DNA from: an uncultured Flavobacteriaceae bacterium
GTDB taxonomy: Bacteria; Bacteroidota; Bacteroidia; Flavobacteriales; Flavobacteriaceae
Length of the DNA: 64,000 nucleotides
NCBI GenBank assembly: GCA_947494715.1
Contig: CANLWG010000023.1
Span: 1-64,000, forward strand
Direction: 5' to 3'
In this document: in pieces, positions 16,940 through 26,885 of the stretch
Numbering within the stretch: position 1 is the first letter of the stretch
Layout: each line of letters opens with the position of its first letter
Program-made: the position numbers and the translations under genes
Notes under the pieces: generated by a model
Database searches by the model: none
What the model saw: only the letters and a program-made list of their open reading frames with translations
What the model was told of the DNA's origin: nothing

Positions 16940-17106
16940 CACCAATGGGTGAAAATCAATACTATAGGAACAGTATTAAAACACCGTTTGGCCCCGACCT
17001 TTCCATTTTAATCCTTAGATTCTCCTATAGCCCATCACATTCAAAGCATTGTAGTCAATACCGTAAAAAAATACTATCTTTCAACAAATCATTAAATTCC
17101 AACAAA

Positions 17107-17511
17107 ATGAAAACCAAAATTATTGCCTTAATCCTTGGTGCGGTAGTCCTCACCGCTTTTCAGCAGAATACCTCGGCCGACGCCAAAACCAAAAAAGGAA
17201 TGATAAAAGTAACCATCCTCTATCCCAACAGTGACGGGAAAACATTTGACATGGACTACTATTCCAATAAGCACATGCCCATGCTCAAGACCTTAATGGG
17301 CGACTCCCTAAAACTGTTGGAAATCGATAAGGGAATTTCGGGCCGGACTCCCGATGAACCCATTCCCTATTTAGCTATTGGATATTTATACTTTGATAAG
17401 CTTTCGGCCTATCAAAATTCCTTTGGACCCAATGCGGAAAAAATTGTAGGTGACATCCCGAACTATACAAACATTCAACCCATAGTGCAAATTAGTGAGG
17501 TATTGCAATAA
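17107..17511 (+). CDS. Exported EthD-domain protein
   Basis: 134 aa from the ATG at 17107, which gives a Sec signal (KIIALILGAVVLTAFQQ). The rest is an EthD domain: MIKVTILYPNSDGKTFDMDY, YYSNKHMPMLKTLMGD, then YLAIGYLYFDKLSAYQNSF. EthD proteins are dimeric alpha/beta-barrel proteins, normally cytoplasmic, linked to ether and other degradation pathways. Export of one is uncommon. The next gene starts 6 nt after the stop, so the two are likely cotranscribed. Confidence 0.75.
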   Translation: MKTKIIALILGAVVLTAFQQNTSADAKTKKGMIKVTILYPNSDGKTFDMDYYSNKHMPMLKTLMGDSLKLLEIDKGISGRTPDEPIPYLAIGYLYFDKLSAYQNSFGPNAEKIVGDIPNYTNIQPIVQISEVLQ

Positions 17512-17517
17512 TGACGA

Positions 17518-18738
17518 ATGAAGTATTCTGTTCCCCTCATTTTGTTATTGCTTTTCTCGTGTACTACCAAAAAGAATCACAAGGACCAAAGATTTAAATA
17601 TTTGGGGCAAGAAACTCCGGATACTATTCCTCGAGTTTTTGGAGAAGGTATCGTATCTGTCAATGGCAGATTCGATATGGGTTTGACTATTTCCCCGGAT
17701 GGTAAGAGCATAGCCTTTGGGGTAGCCCATGAATCCGATCCCGAGGAAACCTGTATCTACCTTATCAATTATGTGGACGGAAAATGGAGCTCTCCGAATA
17801 AGTCCTTTCTTCCAGATAATAGCAATACATTTTTTCCAATGTTCGATCCTGCTGGAAAGGAACTCTATTTTGCAAAATCGGTGAATAACTTGGAAACCGA
17901 TTTATGGGTCGCTCAATTTTTGAACAATAAGGCAATAAACCCAAAACCTCTGGATCCCATAATTAATTCCAAATCCAGGGAGGCCGGACACGGTAAATCA
18001 AAAAGTGGATCTCTGTATTTCACTTCCAACCGGGGTGATCAAAACCAATGTTGTGGCGACATCTATTTCTCTCAACTTAAATCGGATGGGTATTCATCAA
18101 TTCAAAAATTGAATGAATTAAATTCTAGTTCAGACGAGGAAAGTCTGTTTTTGTCCCCCAACGAGGATTATATTATTATTCAAGCATGGAAAAACGAGTT
18201 CGAATCCAAACATGACCTATACATAAGTTATCAAACTAAAGAAGGATCCTGGACGATTCCAGAAAGGCTAAACACTAACATAAACGGGAAGGAAATTGAG
18301 CAGCGACCATTTGTATCCCCGGATAATAGGTTCTTGTTTTTTAGTAGAATGCATATAACCCAAGAAAAAGGGAAGGATATATATGATTCCGATATCTATT
18401 GGGTAAGCACAAAGTCTGTCTTTAAGCCTTATGCCTATAATACCAAAATTGAAGCTACTGTAAAATACAATGAAAAATTTGAGATAAGCTTTCCGTACGA
18501 CTTATTTAAGGACATCAATGATGAAACTTTATCGTACATAGTATCTATGGAGGACAATTCTGAAATGCCAAAATGGATCAGATTCGATTCCCACCGTCAA
18601 TCCCTAAAAGGGGTTTGGAAATCCAAAGCGCCCTTAACCATTAAGGTGACCGGAACCGATAGTTCGGGGAATTCAGGAGCATTTAAAATTAAGCTCGGGG
18701 AAAAGATAATTAATCCCATATTTGGACATAGCCGTTAA
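17518..18738 (+). CDS. TolB-like PD40 beta-propeller lipoprotein with C-terminal cadherin-like domain
   Basis: 406 aa. Lipoprotein signal ends LFSC (Cys15). Residues about 50-310 hold WD40-like/PD40 blades (MGLTISPDGKSIAFG, FFPMFDPAGKELYFA, SLFLSPNEDYIIIQ, QRPFVSPDNRFLFFS). Residues about 320-400 look like a dystroglycan-type cadherin/He-PIG domain (FPYDLFKDINDETLSYIVS, then LTIKVTGTDSSGNSG). It is probably a surface or periplasmic binding protein. The propeller part resembles that of the ankyrin fusion at 32.9 kb, including the DIYWVSTK/E strand. Confidence 0.75.
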   Translation: MKYSVPLILLLLFSCTTKKNHKDQRFKYLGQETPDTIPRVFGEGIVSVNGRFDMGLTISPDGKSIAFGVAHESDPEETCIYLINYVDGKWSSPNKSFLPDNSNTFFPMFDPAGKELYFAKSVNNLETDLWVAQFLNNKAINPKPLDPIINSKSREAGHGKSKSGSLYFTSNRGDQNQCCGDIYFSQLKSDGYSSIQKLNELNSSSDEESLFLSPNEDYIIIQAWKNEFESKHDLYISYQTKEGSWTIPERLNTNINGKEIEQRPFVSPDNRFLFFSRMHITQEKGKDIYDSDIYWVSTKSVFKPYAYNTKIEATVKYNEKFEISFPYDLFKDINDETLSYIVSMEDNSEMPKWIRFDSHRQSLKGVWKSKAPLTIKVTGTDSSGNSGAFKIKLGEKIINPIFGHSR

Positions 18739-19048
18739 GTGCGGCTGCATCCCATACCTTTGCATCATTAGGCTTTACTTAGAAAAAGACAGAATATGTC
18801 CCTATCATTCTACCTTTTCAAATTGTATCTTCAGCGATTCGGAGCTCTTTCAAATCTAAAAAGGGTAACTTATTTTGATTTTCCTAAAATTAAGACAAAG
18901 AATTCTGTATAACTTCTCGCGTTGTTCGGAATATATGTCCATTTAGATCTAGCCATACACAACCATAAAGGTTTTTCCATCCACCAATCCGAGATTCAAA
19001 TATTTTTAATCATTGGATGTTCTGCATTCTATTCAGACATATTTAAAG
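18739..19048. other. Intergenic stretch, no gene seen
   Basis: About 310 bp of AT-rich DNA between the propeller gene and the TPR gene. No convincing reading frame, RNA gene or junction motif was found. Confidence 0.5.
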
Positions 19049-20161
19049 ATGAAAATTCATTTCCTTCTCGCATTGGTAGTACAGACTATGGTATTAGGCA
19101 CATGTTCCAAGTCCAGCAAAGGTTCCATGGTTCAAAAAAACGAAGCACATCTGCTTATAGATAGCCTTGCCAAAACCGATTTACCTAAAAGTGACAAGAT
19201 TCGTTCGATTAGGAACTCTGGTTTCTCCTATTATTATAATGGCGATATCGATTTGGCCCATATAATGTTCACGTATACCTATCAGCAAGACTCTACCGAC
19301 ATTGAAAACATGTATGCCGTAGCCTTGGTCAATTCTATCCATGCTAATTATGACTGGTCCTTGGAGCTTTTAAACAAGATTATACACAGGGATTCTCTCG
19401 CCAAGTTGAGTGCCTATGGATCCATGGCATTGATCTATTCTTTTAGGGGCGAGGAGGAAAAAGCTAGAAACCTTGTCGATACGATGCTAAAAAGCAATCA
19501 CGACAAAATCCGAAGGGAAGCCTATTCCATTGCATCGGTTTTATCTATTAAAAAGGACTCCATAGCCCAGGCCATAGATTTCATGAAATTGAGGATCCCT
19601 ATATCCAAAAAATTATATGCCAAGTCTTCCCCAAGGCTGGAACATCCCTATTGGGATTATCATTTAATAGGGAACATTTATCTTACGACCCACCAACCTG
19701 ACTCTGCAGAACTATACTTCAATAAAGGTAGGGCTTTGGTTGACCCGACCGATAATCCAAAGACCATCAGCGTCATCAAGGAGGACTATAATTATTTCAG
19801 AAGCATGTATCTTCTTCAAAAAGGATTCTATGACGATTCCTATACCAATTTCAAGACGGAATTTGAGAGCAACAAAAACGGATATGGCGGAATTTGGGCA
19901 AGAATACTAATTGAAAAGAACCTCCCAGACAGTGCATTGACCGTATTACACGCATATAGCCGTAACGGGTACTATAAAAAATTTCTGAAGGGTAAAGCTT
20001 ATCTCAAGTCGGGTAAGTTTAAAAAGGCTGATACTTTTTTTGAAGAGGTCCTTGGATTCCATCAGGTGGGTGAATGGTATTGGCAGCATGAATATGCATT
20101 GATCTGCAAAGAAATCCAAGATATTTACACAAACACTAGGAAGATACGAATGGGTGAATAG
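19049..20161 (+). CDS. TPR-repeat lipoprotein
   Basis: 370 aa from ATG at 19049 (a longer frame from 19013 would lack a signal). Signal ends MVLGTC (Cys). The mature protein is all helical with repeating 34-residue hairpins: YYYNGDIDLAHIMFTYTYQQ, YSFRGEEEKARNLVDTMLK, YLTTHQPDSAELYFNKGRAL and YLKSGKFKKADTFFEEVLGF. These are tetratricopeptide repeats used for protein-protein contacts. Role unknown. Confidence 0.75.
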   Translation: MKIHFLLALVVQTMVLGTCSKSSKGSMVQKNEAHLLIDSLAKTDLPKSDKIRSIRNSGFSYYYNGDIDLAHIMFTYTYQQDSTDIENMYAVALVNSIHANYDWSLELLNKIIHRDSLAKLSAYGSMALIYSFRGEEEKARNLVDTMLKSNHDKIRREAYSIASVLSIKKDSIAQAIDFMKLRIPISKKLYAKSSPRLEHPYWDYHLIGNIYLTTHQPDSAELYFNKGRALVDPTDNPKTISVIKEDYNYFRSMYLLQKGFYDDSYTNFKTEFESNKNGYGGIWARILIEKNLPDSALTVLHAYSRNGYYKKFLKGKAYLKSGKFKKADTFFEEVLGFHQVGEWYWQHEYALICKEIQDIYTNTRKIRMGE

Positions 20162-20330
20162 AAATAATACAAATTTGGATTCCATCCATTGGGTCGATTA
20201 CCAACAGAATACAACAATAAATAGATGCCATGTCAACTGTTATTGATATACCCATGGGCGGTAAAGAAACGAACAGATTTAATATCGTGACCTCATTTAT
20301 GCCCCGGCCTTCATAAACTTGTTCATTGTG

Positions 20331-21212
20331 ATGTATAAATATTATGTCATTTTCATCTGGCTATTTTCAATAACAGTCTTAGGATTCCGGGAGGTTCATG
20401 CACAAAAAAAAGCCCCTGAAGTATTTAATGGCCGCCCGGCATGGTCACCCGATGGAAAAAAAATAGCTTTTGTATCCCGAGGCAGATCGGATGTTAAGGT
20501 CAATGAACTGTATGTAATGAATGCTGATGGCACTAACGCAAAACAATTGACCAGTGACGGATTTTACAAAAAAGGGATTAGTTGGTCCCCTAACGGCAAG
20601 TGGTTGGCCTATGCGGGAGGTAAAGATAATCAATGGTACTTGTTTAGAATTAGGTCAAATGGAACAAACAAGACACAGATTATAACTTTAGATGGCCATG
20701 AACCCAGTTGGTCCCCAGACGGCAAAAAGATTGTGTATAACTCCTCACGCAACGGAGATGCCGAATTATTTATCTATAATTTGGAAACCGGCAAGGAATC
20801 TAAATTTGAGACTGGTAGGCCCAATTCATGGGAACCTACATGGACCAAGGATAACAGAATTTTCTTTATCTCACCATTATTTACCGATACACAAGAATTT
20901 TATCGCATCAATCTGGAAAATAGGAATCTGAAACAAATAACCCGTAATGAGGTAAAGGAATTCGGCGGTACTTTGTCACCAGATCAAAGCAAACTGGCTT
21001 ACGCCGCCCAGAAAAATGGTAACTGGGACATTTATGTGCTAGATTTGGAAACTACAAAAGAATATAGACTGACTTTCCATGAGGACAATGATATATACCC
21101 TGACTGGTCGCCTGACGGAAAAAAATTAGTTTTTCAATCGGACAGAGGTCCCGGAAGAAGTATTTTCATCATTAATCCTGATGGTACAGATTTAAGAAAG
21201 ATTGATAATTAA
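20331..21212 (+). CDS. Secreted TolB-like PD40 beta-propeller protein
   Basis: 293 aa from ATG at 20331 (a TTG four codons earlier is weaker). Signal peptide ends VHAQ. At least five PD40 blades with the [12 protein letters not shown] consensus: [60 protein letters not shown] and [15 protein letters not shown]. It resembles TolB C-terminal propellers and secreted surface lectins. No TolB N-terminal domain, so it is not TolB itself. Confidence 0.8.
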   Translation: MYKYYVIFIWLFSITVLGFREVHAQKKAPEVFNGRPAWSPDGKKIAFVSRGRSDVKVNELYVMNADGTNAKQLTSDGFYKKGISWSPNGKWLAYAGGKDNQWYLFRIRSNGTNKTQIITLDGHEPSWSPDGKKIVYNSSRNGDAELFIYNLETGKESKFETGRPNSWEPTWTKDNRIFFISPLFTDTQEFYRINLENRNLKQITRNEVKEFGGTLSPDQSKLAYAAQKNGNWDIYVLDLETTKEYRLTFHEDNDIYPDWSPDGKKLVFQSDRGPGRSIFIINPDGTDLRKIDN

Positions 21213-21234
21213 TGGTGAAACGTTAAACACCTGT

Positions 21235-21332
21235 TCTACAACCTATTGCGGCAAATTTTCAAAACATTCGAGCAGGGAAATCCAGTGCAAAAGGCTATCT
21301 TAGTGCTATAACGGAATAGACCGTTGGCAATA
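21235..21332. repeat. Isolated cassette-junction-like sequence (weak)
   Basis: Left end TCTACAAC (21235-21242), right end GACCGTTGGCAATA (GTT at 21323-21325). It has the form of the other junctions but lies away from them. The right end GTTGGCAATA equals the reverse complement of the left end of junction 10 (TATTGCCAAC, 12617-12626). Confidence 0.45.
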
Positions 21333-21350
21333 ATTTCCAAAACTACAACT

Positions 21351-22088
21351 ATGAAAATATTAAAATTATTTACTGGACTCTTAGTCATTTTTGTAACATT
21401 TGGTTGGAAAACGAATAATCCCAACTGCAAAAACAGTACTTACATCCTAAATCAAGTACAAAAGAAATACGATGGTAATCAGCATTGGGATACATCGGAG
21501 ATAAAGGTACACATCCAAGAACCTCGGGTAAACAACCCTCAAAGATATACCAAATTGAGCCTTAAGAATTCAGATGACTATTTTGAAATGGAAAGGTTTA
21601 GGGAAGACGGAATCGTTAAAAGGATACTCACCGGAAATGGAGAAAGTAAAATATTCCTTAATGGAGAGTCAGAGCTGCCAAAAACCATTATAGAACAGTA
21701 CAGGCTAAACGTAGAAAGGAGTATAGGCCACAAAAAATTTTATAAATTAATGTATGGCCTTCCAATGTCAATATCAGATGTCCTTTGGAAGCAATTGGAA
21801 CCAACTCAAAAAGCGGAATATGAAGGAATGGAAGTGTATAGGGTCGGAATGGAACTAAAAGATGAAATGATAAGCAAACATTGGACATTAATAATTGAAG
21901 TTGAAACCTATAATTTATTGGCCATTGAGTTTAATCATCCAGAAGATCCGGAAAAAGAAGAAGAGATCATTAAGTTTGAAAGTGAGTTTGAAATTAATGG
22001 AATGAAGATTCCCAGAATTAGGAATTGGTATATAAAAGGTACAAACGAATATTTGGGAACTGACATTATTGTCGAAGAATTAAAATGA
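21351..22088 (+). CDS. Exported protein of unknown function (DUF6503/LolA-like)
   Basis: 245 aa from ATG at 21351. Signal peptide MKILKLFTGLLVIFVTFG. The mature part begins with a helix YILNQVQKKYDGNQHWDTSE and then beta strands, resembling the half-barrel of LolA/DUF6503-type proteins of Bacteroidota. I do not recognise a catalytic motif. Start is 28 nt after GTTGGCAATA. The 3' side has GGCCTCCAAC (about 22093-22104), which matches the start only over GTTGG. Confidence 0.45.
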   Translation: MKILKLFTGLLVIFVTFGWKTNNPNCKNSTYILNQVQKKYDGNQHWDTSEIKVHIQEPRVNNPQRYTKLSLKNSDDYFEMERFREDGIVKRILTGNGESKIFLNGESELPKTIIEQYRLNVERSIGHKKFYKLMYGLPMSISDVLWKQLEPTQKAEYEGMEVYRVGMELKDEMISKHWTLIIEVETYNLLAIEFNHPEDPEKEEEIIKFESEFEINGMKIPRIRNWYIKGTNEYLGTDIIVEELK

Positions 22089-22187
22089 GTGCGGCCTCCA
22101 ACAGAAGCTAAAATTTCAATGACCTACAATTATAGGCTGCCGAATCTGATCACACCATCATATCCGATTTGAAAACTGGGAAAAATT

Positions 22188-22895
22188 ATGGAACGCAGTG
22201 AGCAGCACAATTACTTCCTAAAATCGACGGCCATTTGTTCTTTTCTTGGAGCCTTGACCACAGTCTTGTTGATCTTTCTTCCCAATCCGGATGCCCCTGA
22301 TTTTGAAACAAGGTCATCCCTTTACAATAACGGTCTTTACCTAAGTAAACTTTGGATCCTTTTTATCCACCCACAGGTAAATATATTGGCAAGCCTCGGA
22401 ATAGCCTATTTGTTATTCAAAAAATACCCGTTACAGATAATTTTCGGAACACTTTTCCTGTTGGTTTGGGCCTATACCGAAATGGCCCAACAATCACTCC
22501 TAATCGATACGTTCAACCAGATTTGGCGACCAGAATATATGGAAGCGGACAATGAGGTTTCAAAAAACATGTTTGAAACGTTGATCATGGCCGCGAACGG
22601 CATCTCCGATAGCAAGTATTTTTTGGTTATTTATGGCTTTGGCCTCGGTTCTTTGTTTTATGGAGCAGCATTGATTTGGGAGAACGGATTGGGAAAATGG
22701 ATCGGAATAGCTTTATTGTTTATTGGCATTCTTAGTTTGTCTTCGTTCGCCCGGTACTATCTGGGCGTGACATCCCTTAATGAAATTGTCAACTGGTCCT
22801 ATGAATGGATTTATTCTTACTTACAACCATTGGTGAGAATAGCTATAGGGGTTTGGATTTTAATGGAGATTAAAAAAGAACGTAGCAATATGTAG
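22188..22895 (+). CDS. Polytopic membrane protein, unknown function
   Basis: 235 aa with about six hydrophobic helices (AICSFLGALTTVLLIFL; QVNILASLGIAYLLF; IIFGTLFLLVWAYTE; FLVIYGFGLGSLFYGAALIW; WIGIALLFIGILSLS; IAIGVWILME). Resembles DUF4386-type membrane proteins in size and layout, but that is a weak call. No charged catalytic motif seen. It is separated by about 90 bp from the convergent LamG gene. Confidence 0.5.
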   Translation: MERSEQHNYFLKSTAICSFLGALTTVLLIFLPNPDAPDFETRSSLYNNGLYLSKLWILFIHPQVNILASLGIAYLLFKKYPLQIIFGTLFLLVWAYTEMAQQSLLIDTFNQIWRPEYMEADNEVSKNMFETLIMAANGISDSKYFLVIYGFGLGSLFYGAALIWENGLGKWIGIALLFIGILSLSSFARYYLGVTSLNEIVNWSYEWIYSYLQPLVRIAIGVWILMEIKKERSNM

Positions 22896-22983
22896 AAATG
22901 TATAGTCCCTTATCAAAGGGCCATACTTATTTATATTGACCATCGGCAATCATCCAAATGATTGTGACGGAGCAAAAGTCATT

Positions 22984-23793
22984 CTATAATCCTAAAAAGT
23001 CCCCAAGAGATTTTCCCGACCGGTAAATTTCTGTAATCGCTTCCTCAGGAAGGAAACTATCGAGTATGAAAAAATCGTCTATCCTCCCTTTGAATCCAAG
23101 ACCAATGCGGATTTCCCAGTCATCTATGTTCCAATCCAACGTATGATCGAAGTCCGTAACTTCGCCAACCAGAACGCCATCAAAATACACATGAATCACC
23201 CCTTTTTTACCGGTACTGTTCAGGTTTTTCCATGTGCCTACCACATGATGCCAACTATCGCCACTGAAATTGACATGCGGAACGGTTACCACATATTTTT
23301 CATTTGGACTACCCTTACTCCCGGGCAAGTTGCGACGTCCAGTGGTGCCAAACCGGAAAATTGGGGTGTCCGGTAGCTCGCTGGTCACAAAATCCATCCA
23401 AATTTTACCATTGTCACGGTCACTTTCCGCAAGCAAATGAACGGGGTCTAGCCAAATAAGCGAACGCTCTTTTAGACTTTCCATATCAATTTGTAGCCAC
23501 ATACCAATGGTACCGTCAAACGCCTCCCCACTATTATAAGGGAAATTTCCTTTTGCAGGGTAGCGCGCAACGTCTTTTGTCCAGATTGTTTCCAGTTTAT
23601 CCTCATAGATAAATTCTGCCGCCTCTCCAAATTTGCCCTTGTTTCCAGAAGTGATGAACGGCCCATATTGATCCACTTCTATGTGGGCCTTCCCGTTTCC
23701 CACGCTGAAAATAGCATCAAATGACTCATCAAAATCTGCATAAAACAGAAGGGAGGCAAGAATAAGTCCTATTTCAACGGATGAATTTATCAT
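22984..23793 (-). CDS. LamG-domain (concanavalin-like) secreted protein
   Basis: 269 aa. Short N-terminal hydrophobic segment then one laminin-G/concanavalin-like jelly roll: DGTIGMWLQIDMESLKERSL, then DSWHHVVGTWKNL and GVIHVYFDGVLVGEVTDFDH, ending IRIGLGFKGRIDDFFILDSF with LPEEAITEIY. The SWHHVVGTW and GRIDDFFI strands are diagnostic of Laminin_G_3. Probably binds polysaccharide or protein outside the cell. It is divergent from the cytochrome-DUF1549/DUF1553 gene, a neighbourhood in which LamG proteins are often found. Confidence 0.8.
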   Translation of the reverse strand: MINSSVEIGLILASLLFYADFDESFDAIFSVGNGKAHIEVDQYGPFITSGNKGKFGEAAEFIYEDKLETIWTKDVARYPAKGNFPYNSGEAFDGTIGMWLQIDMESLKERSLIWLDPVHLLAESDRDNGKIWMDFVTSELPDTPIFRFGTTGRRNLPGSKGSPNEKYVVTVPHVNFSGDSWHHVVGTWKNLNSTGKKGVIHVYFDGVLVGEVTDFDHTLDWNIDDWEIRIGLGFKGRIDDFFILDSFLPEEAITEIYRSGKSLGDFLGL

Positions 23794-24020
23794 GATACGC
23801 TTTTCCTTGGTTTGAATCGCACTTTCTATGGAGCCATGGAGATATTCAAGAAATGAAATTCAAATACCCAATATACCGAAAATTGGATTCATAATAAAGA
23901 TGGGGCATGAGTATGATCGGAGGAAGAGGGAACAGATGTATCCAGGTACATGACAAGTTTACTAATGGACTTCATAAAGATAACCGGATCTTCCTATAAA
24001 AAATATGCTTATTTTCAAAC

Positions 24021-26873
24021 ATGGAAGAAAATGCATGGATTTGGATGCTTCAATTATTAGGTCGGTTACACCCTTTAATCGTTCACTTTCCTATTGGGTT
24101 ATTGGTGGTTGCACTTTTTTTGGAAGTACTTACGCTAAAGGGAAAGCGGCCAGGTCTTAGGGAGGGAATTAATTGGATGATATACCTAGGGGCGTTTTTT
24201 GCCGTATTGGCCACCGTACTCGGATGGTTGCTCCGTACATTTGATGACTATTCCGGCGAGCTGGTGCAGCTCCATCAGAATTTGGGTATAATCACAGCTG
24301 TACTAGGTGCTATCACTGCCCTACTCCTACAGCAGACACTATCTGGAAAGCTTAAGAGTTATATGGCCTATCGATCCGTGTTGCTGCTATCGGTCATTTC
24401 CCTTTCTGTTACAGGTCATTTAGGTGCCAGCCTCACGCATGGCGAAGACTTTCTATCAAGTACTTTACCTGGAAACCGGAATCCTTATGACAATAGCAAA
24501 ACAGTGGCATTGTTGGCGAAATTGAATCAACAGGATTCGTTATCGGAAACCCAATTGGACGAACTTAATTTGGAAGTACGCGCCATTTTTGCGCACAATT
24601 GCTATCAATGCCATAGTGAAAACAAGCAAAAAGGGGAACTGGTCCTAGAAAACAAAAGAGGGGTTTTTAAAGGTGGGGAATCGGGAGAAGTGATCATTGC
24701 AGGAAAACCTGAAGAAAGTGAAATCTATAAGAGAATAACGTTACCTCCCAATGCGGATGGGGTAATGCCTAAAAAAGGAAAGGTATTGAAGGACAATGAA
24801 ATCGCCCTGATCAGATTATGGATCGAAAAGGGTGCCCATTGGTCCGATCGTGCACTTAAAATATTCCCGGAAGCAGCACTTGCCTTGTCAAAACCGGATT
24901 TGCCGGAATCGACCGGGGAAGAACATCCCGTGGATAAGTTGGTCGATGCCTATTTTGAAAAGAATGCTATGGACTGGCCGGAAATAGTGGATGATAAAAC
25001 ATTCATTCGGAGATCCTATTTAGATATTGTTGGCCTGCTCCCCCAACCTAGGATAATTGACCGATTCGTAACTGATTCAAATCCGAACAAACGAAGTAAA
25101 CTGATTGACAGCCTATTGAACGACACACATAACTACACCCAACACTGGTTGAGTTTTTGGAACGATTTATTACGTAATGATTATTCAGGTACCGGTTTTA
25201 TCACCGGTGGAAGGAAGCAAATAACGGATTGGCTGTACAAATCTTTGTTGGAAAATAAGCCTTACGATATCATGATTAGGGAATTGATAAATCCAACTCC
25301 CGAATCCGAAGGGTTTATTAAAGGCATACAATGGCGGGGAGTGGTGAATGCCAGTCAGCGGACCGAGATGCAGGCCGCCCAAAATATCGGCCAATCCTTG
25401 ATGGGGGTCAATGTTAAATGTGCTTCTTGCCATAACAGTTTTGTAAGTAACCTCACTCTAGATCAGGCTTATGGCTTTGCCTCCATATTTGCCGATTCGA
25501 TACTGGAATTAAATCGATGTGATAAACCCATCGGAAAAATGGCCAAGATCAATTTCCTATACCCGGAATTGGGCTCAGTGGAAGCGGATAGCTTAAGCGA
25601 GCGTTTATCGAAACTTTCAGAACTCATCGTGAAGCCGGAGAACGGGCGGTTGTACCGGACCCTTACCAATAGAATTTGGGAAAGATTAATGGGAAGGGGT
25701 ATCATAGAACCGGTGGATGAGATGGACAATACGCCATGGGATGGGGCCTTGCTTGACTGGTTGGCCGCAGATTTTATTGATTCGGGGCAGAACCTGAAAC
25801 AGTTAATGCGGACCATTATGACCTCAAAAACCTATCAGCTCCCAGGCGTAAGCTATAAAAAGTTGGAACAAATAAAATCCACTAAATATGTATTTAGCGG
25901 GCCAATTATCCGGCGAATGAGCGCTGAACAATTTGCGGATGCTGTAAGTCAGATCATAGCCCCCGTATACTATGCCGCGGCTTATGACCCGGTTGGAGAA
26001 GAGGTGTCATCAAATAGGATTTGGCATAGGGAAACGAAGTCCGAACGAGATGTACTACCGGATCCGGGGAAAAGATATTTCCGCCATACGTTTACCCTTA
26101 CCGATAGCGATATTATCAAGGCCAGAGCCTTAATTTCTGTTGATCATTCGTATGTATTTTATCTAAATGGTCAAAAGGTCTCTGTGGGTACGGATTGGAG
26201 AAAAGTGGATAAACCGGATGTAACTAAGTTCCTTAATCCTGGAAAAAATATAATTGCTATAGAAGGGATCAATGAAGGGAATATTGCCAACCCCGCCGGA
26301 ATATTGTTTAGGATGAAAATTAATCAAAAGGACAGTCTGGAGACTTGGGTACAGTCCGCTGACGGCGAGGGTTGGAAAAGCACTGATGTCTTCCCGGACA
26401 AGAATTGGTACAGCTTGGAATTTGATGATACGCATTGGAAAGAGGTAAGGAATTATGGTTCCAAGCATTGGGATATGCTATTGAGTTTCAAGTTTGAGGA
26501 TAGTGTACCCTCCTTTGCCAGAGCCAGTTTGGTTAGGCAACATCCTTTTATGAAAGCCCTTGGACGGCCCAGCAGGGAAAATGTTACTACATCCAGGGAT
26601 GATCAGGCTACCTTACTACAAGCTCTTGAACTCACCAATGGAGCATATTTTAACAAGGTGTTGGAGGAAGGTGCAAGCACTTGGTTAGAGGAACATGATA
26701 ATAATTCTGAAAAAATGGTAACTTCCTTATATCTAAAATCCCTAGGCCGAAAACCCACAAAAAAAGAAAAAGATATTATGGTATTTGCCTTGGGGAATTC
26801 ACCGGATAAAGAAGCGGTACAAGACCTGTTTTGGGCCACCTTACTTTTACCTGAATTTCAGTTCATCTATTAA
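24021..26873 (+). CDS. Membrane c-type cytochrome fused to DUF1549/DUF1553 domains
   Basis: 950 aa multidomain protein. Residues 1-150: membrane domain with about four helices of the DUF2231 type (RLHPLIVHFPIGLLVVALFL, LGAFFAVLATVLGWLL). Residues about 190-275: planctomycete-type cytochrome c (PSCyt1) with CYQCH at 194-198 and KPEESEIYKRI..PP. Then DUF1549 (FIRRSYLDIVGLLPQP) including a second CASCH near residue 470. Then the DUF1553 part, interrupted by a jelly-roll, galactose-binding-like insert (RHTFTLTDSDIIKARALISV; FYLNGQKVSVGTDW). It ends YLKSLGRKPTKKEKDIMVFAL and LPEFQFIY. It likely works outside the inner membrane with the DUF1501 partner 12 bp downstream. The reaction is unknown. Confidence 0.8.
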   Translation: MEENAWIWMLQLLGRLHPLIVHFPIGLLVVALFLEVLTLKGKRPGLREGINWMIYLGAFFAVLATVLGWLLRTFDDYSGELVQLHQNLGIITAVLGAITALLLQQTLSGKLKSYMAYRSVLLLSVISLSVTGHLGASLTHGEDFLSSTLPGNRNPYDNSKTVALLAKLNQQDSLSETQLDELNLEVRAIFAHNCYQCHSENKQKGELVLENKRGVFKGGESGEVIIAGKPEESEIYKRITLPPNADGVMPKKGKVLKDNEIALIRLWIEKGAHWSDRALKIFPEAALALSKPDLPESTGEEHPVDKLVDAYFEKNAMDWPEIVDDKTFIRRSYLDIVGLLPQPRIIDRFVTDSNPNKRSKLIDSLLNDTHNYTQHWLSFWNDLLRNDYSGTGFITGGRKQITDWLYKSLLENKPYDIMIRELINPTPESEGFIKGIQWRGVVNASQRTEMQAAQNIGQSLMGVNVKCASCHNSFVSNLTLDQAYGFASIFADSILELNRCDKPIGKMAKINFLYPELGSVEADSLSERLSKLSELIVKPENGRLYRTLTNRIWERLMGRGIIEPVDEMDNTPWDGALLDWLAADFIDSGQNLKQLMRTIMTSKTYQLPGVSYKKLEQIKSTKYVFSGPIIRRMSAEQFADAVSQIIAPVYYAAAYDPVGEEVSSNRIWHRETKSERDVLPDPGKRYFRHTFTLTDSDIIKARALISVDHSYVFYLNGQKVSVGTDWRKVDKPDVTKFLNPGKNIIAIEGINEGNIANPAGILFRMKINQKDSLETWVQSADGEGWKSTDVFPDKNWYSLEFDDTHWKEVRNYGSKHWDMLLSFKFEDSVPSFARASLVRQHPFMKALGRPSRENVTTSRDDQATLLQALELTNGAYFNKVLEEGASTWLEEHDNNSEKMVTSLYLKSLGRKPTKKEKDIMVFALGNSPDKEAVQDLFWATLLLPEFQFIY

Positions 26874-26885
26874 GGAATACAAGTT

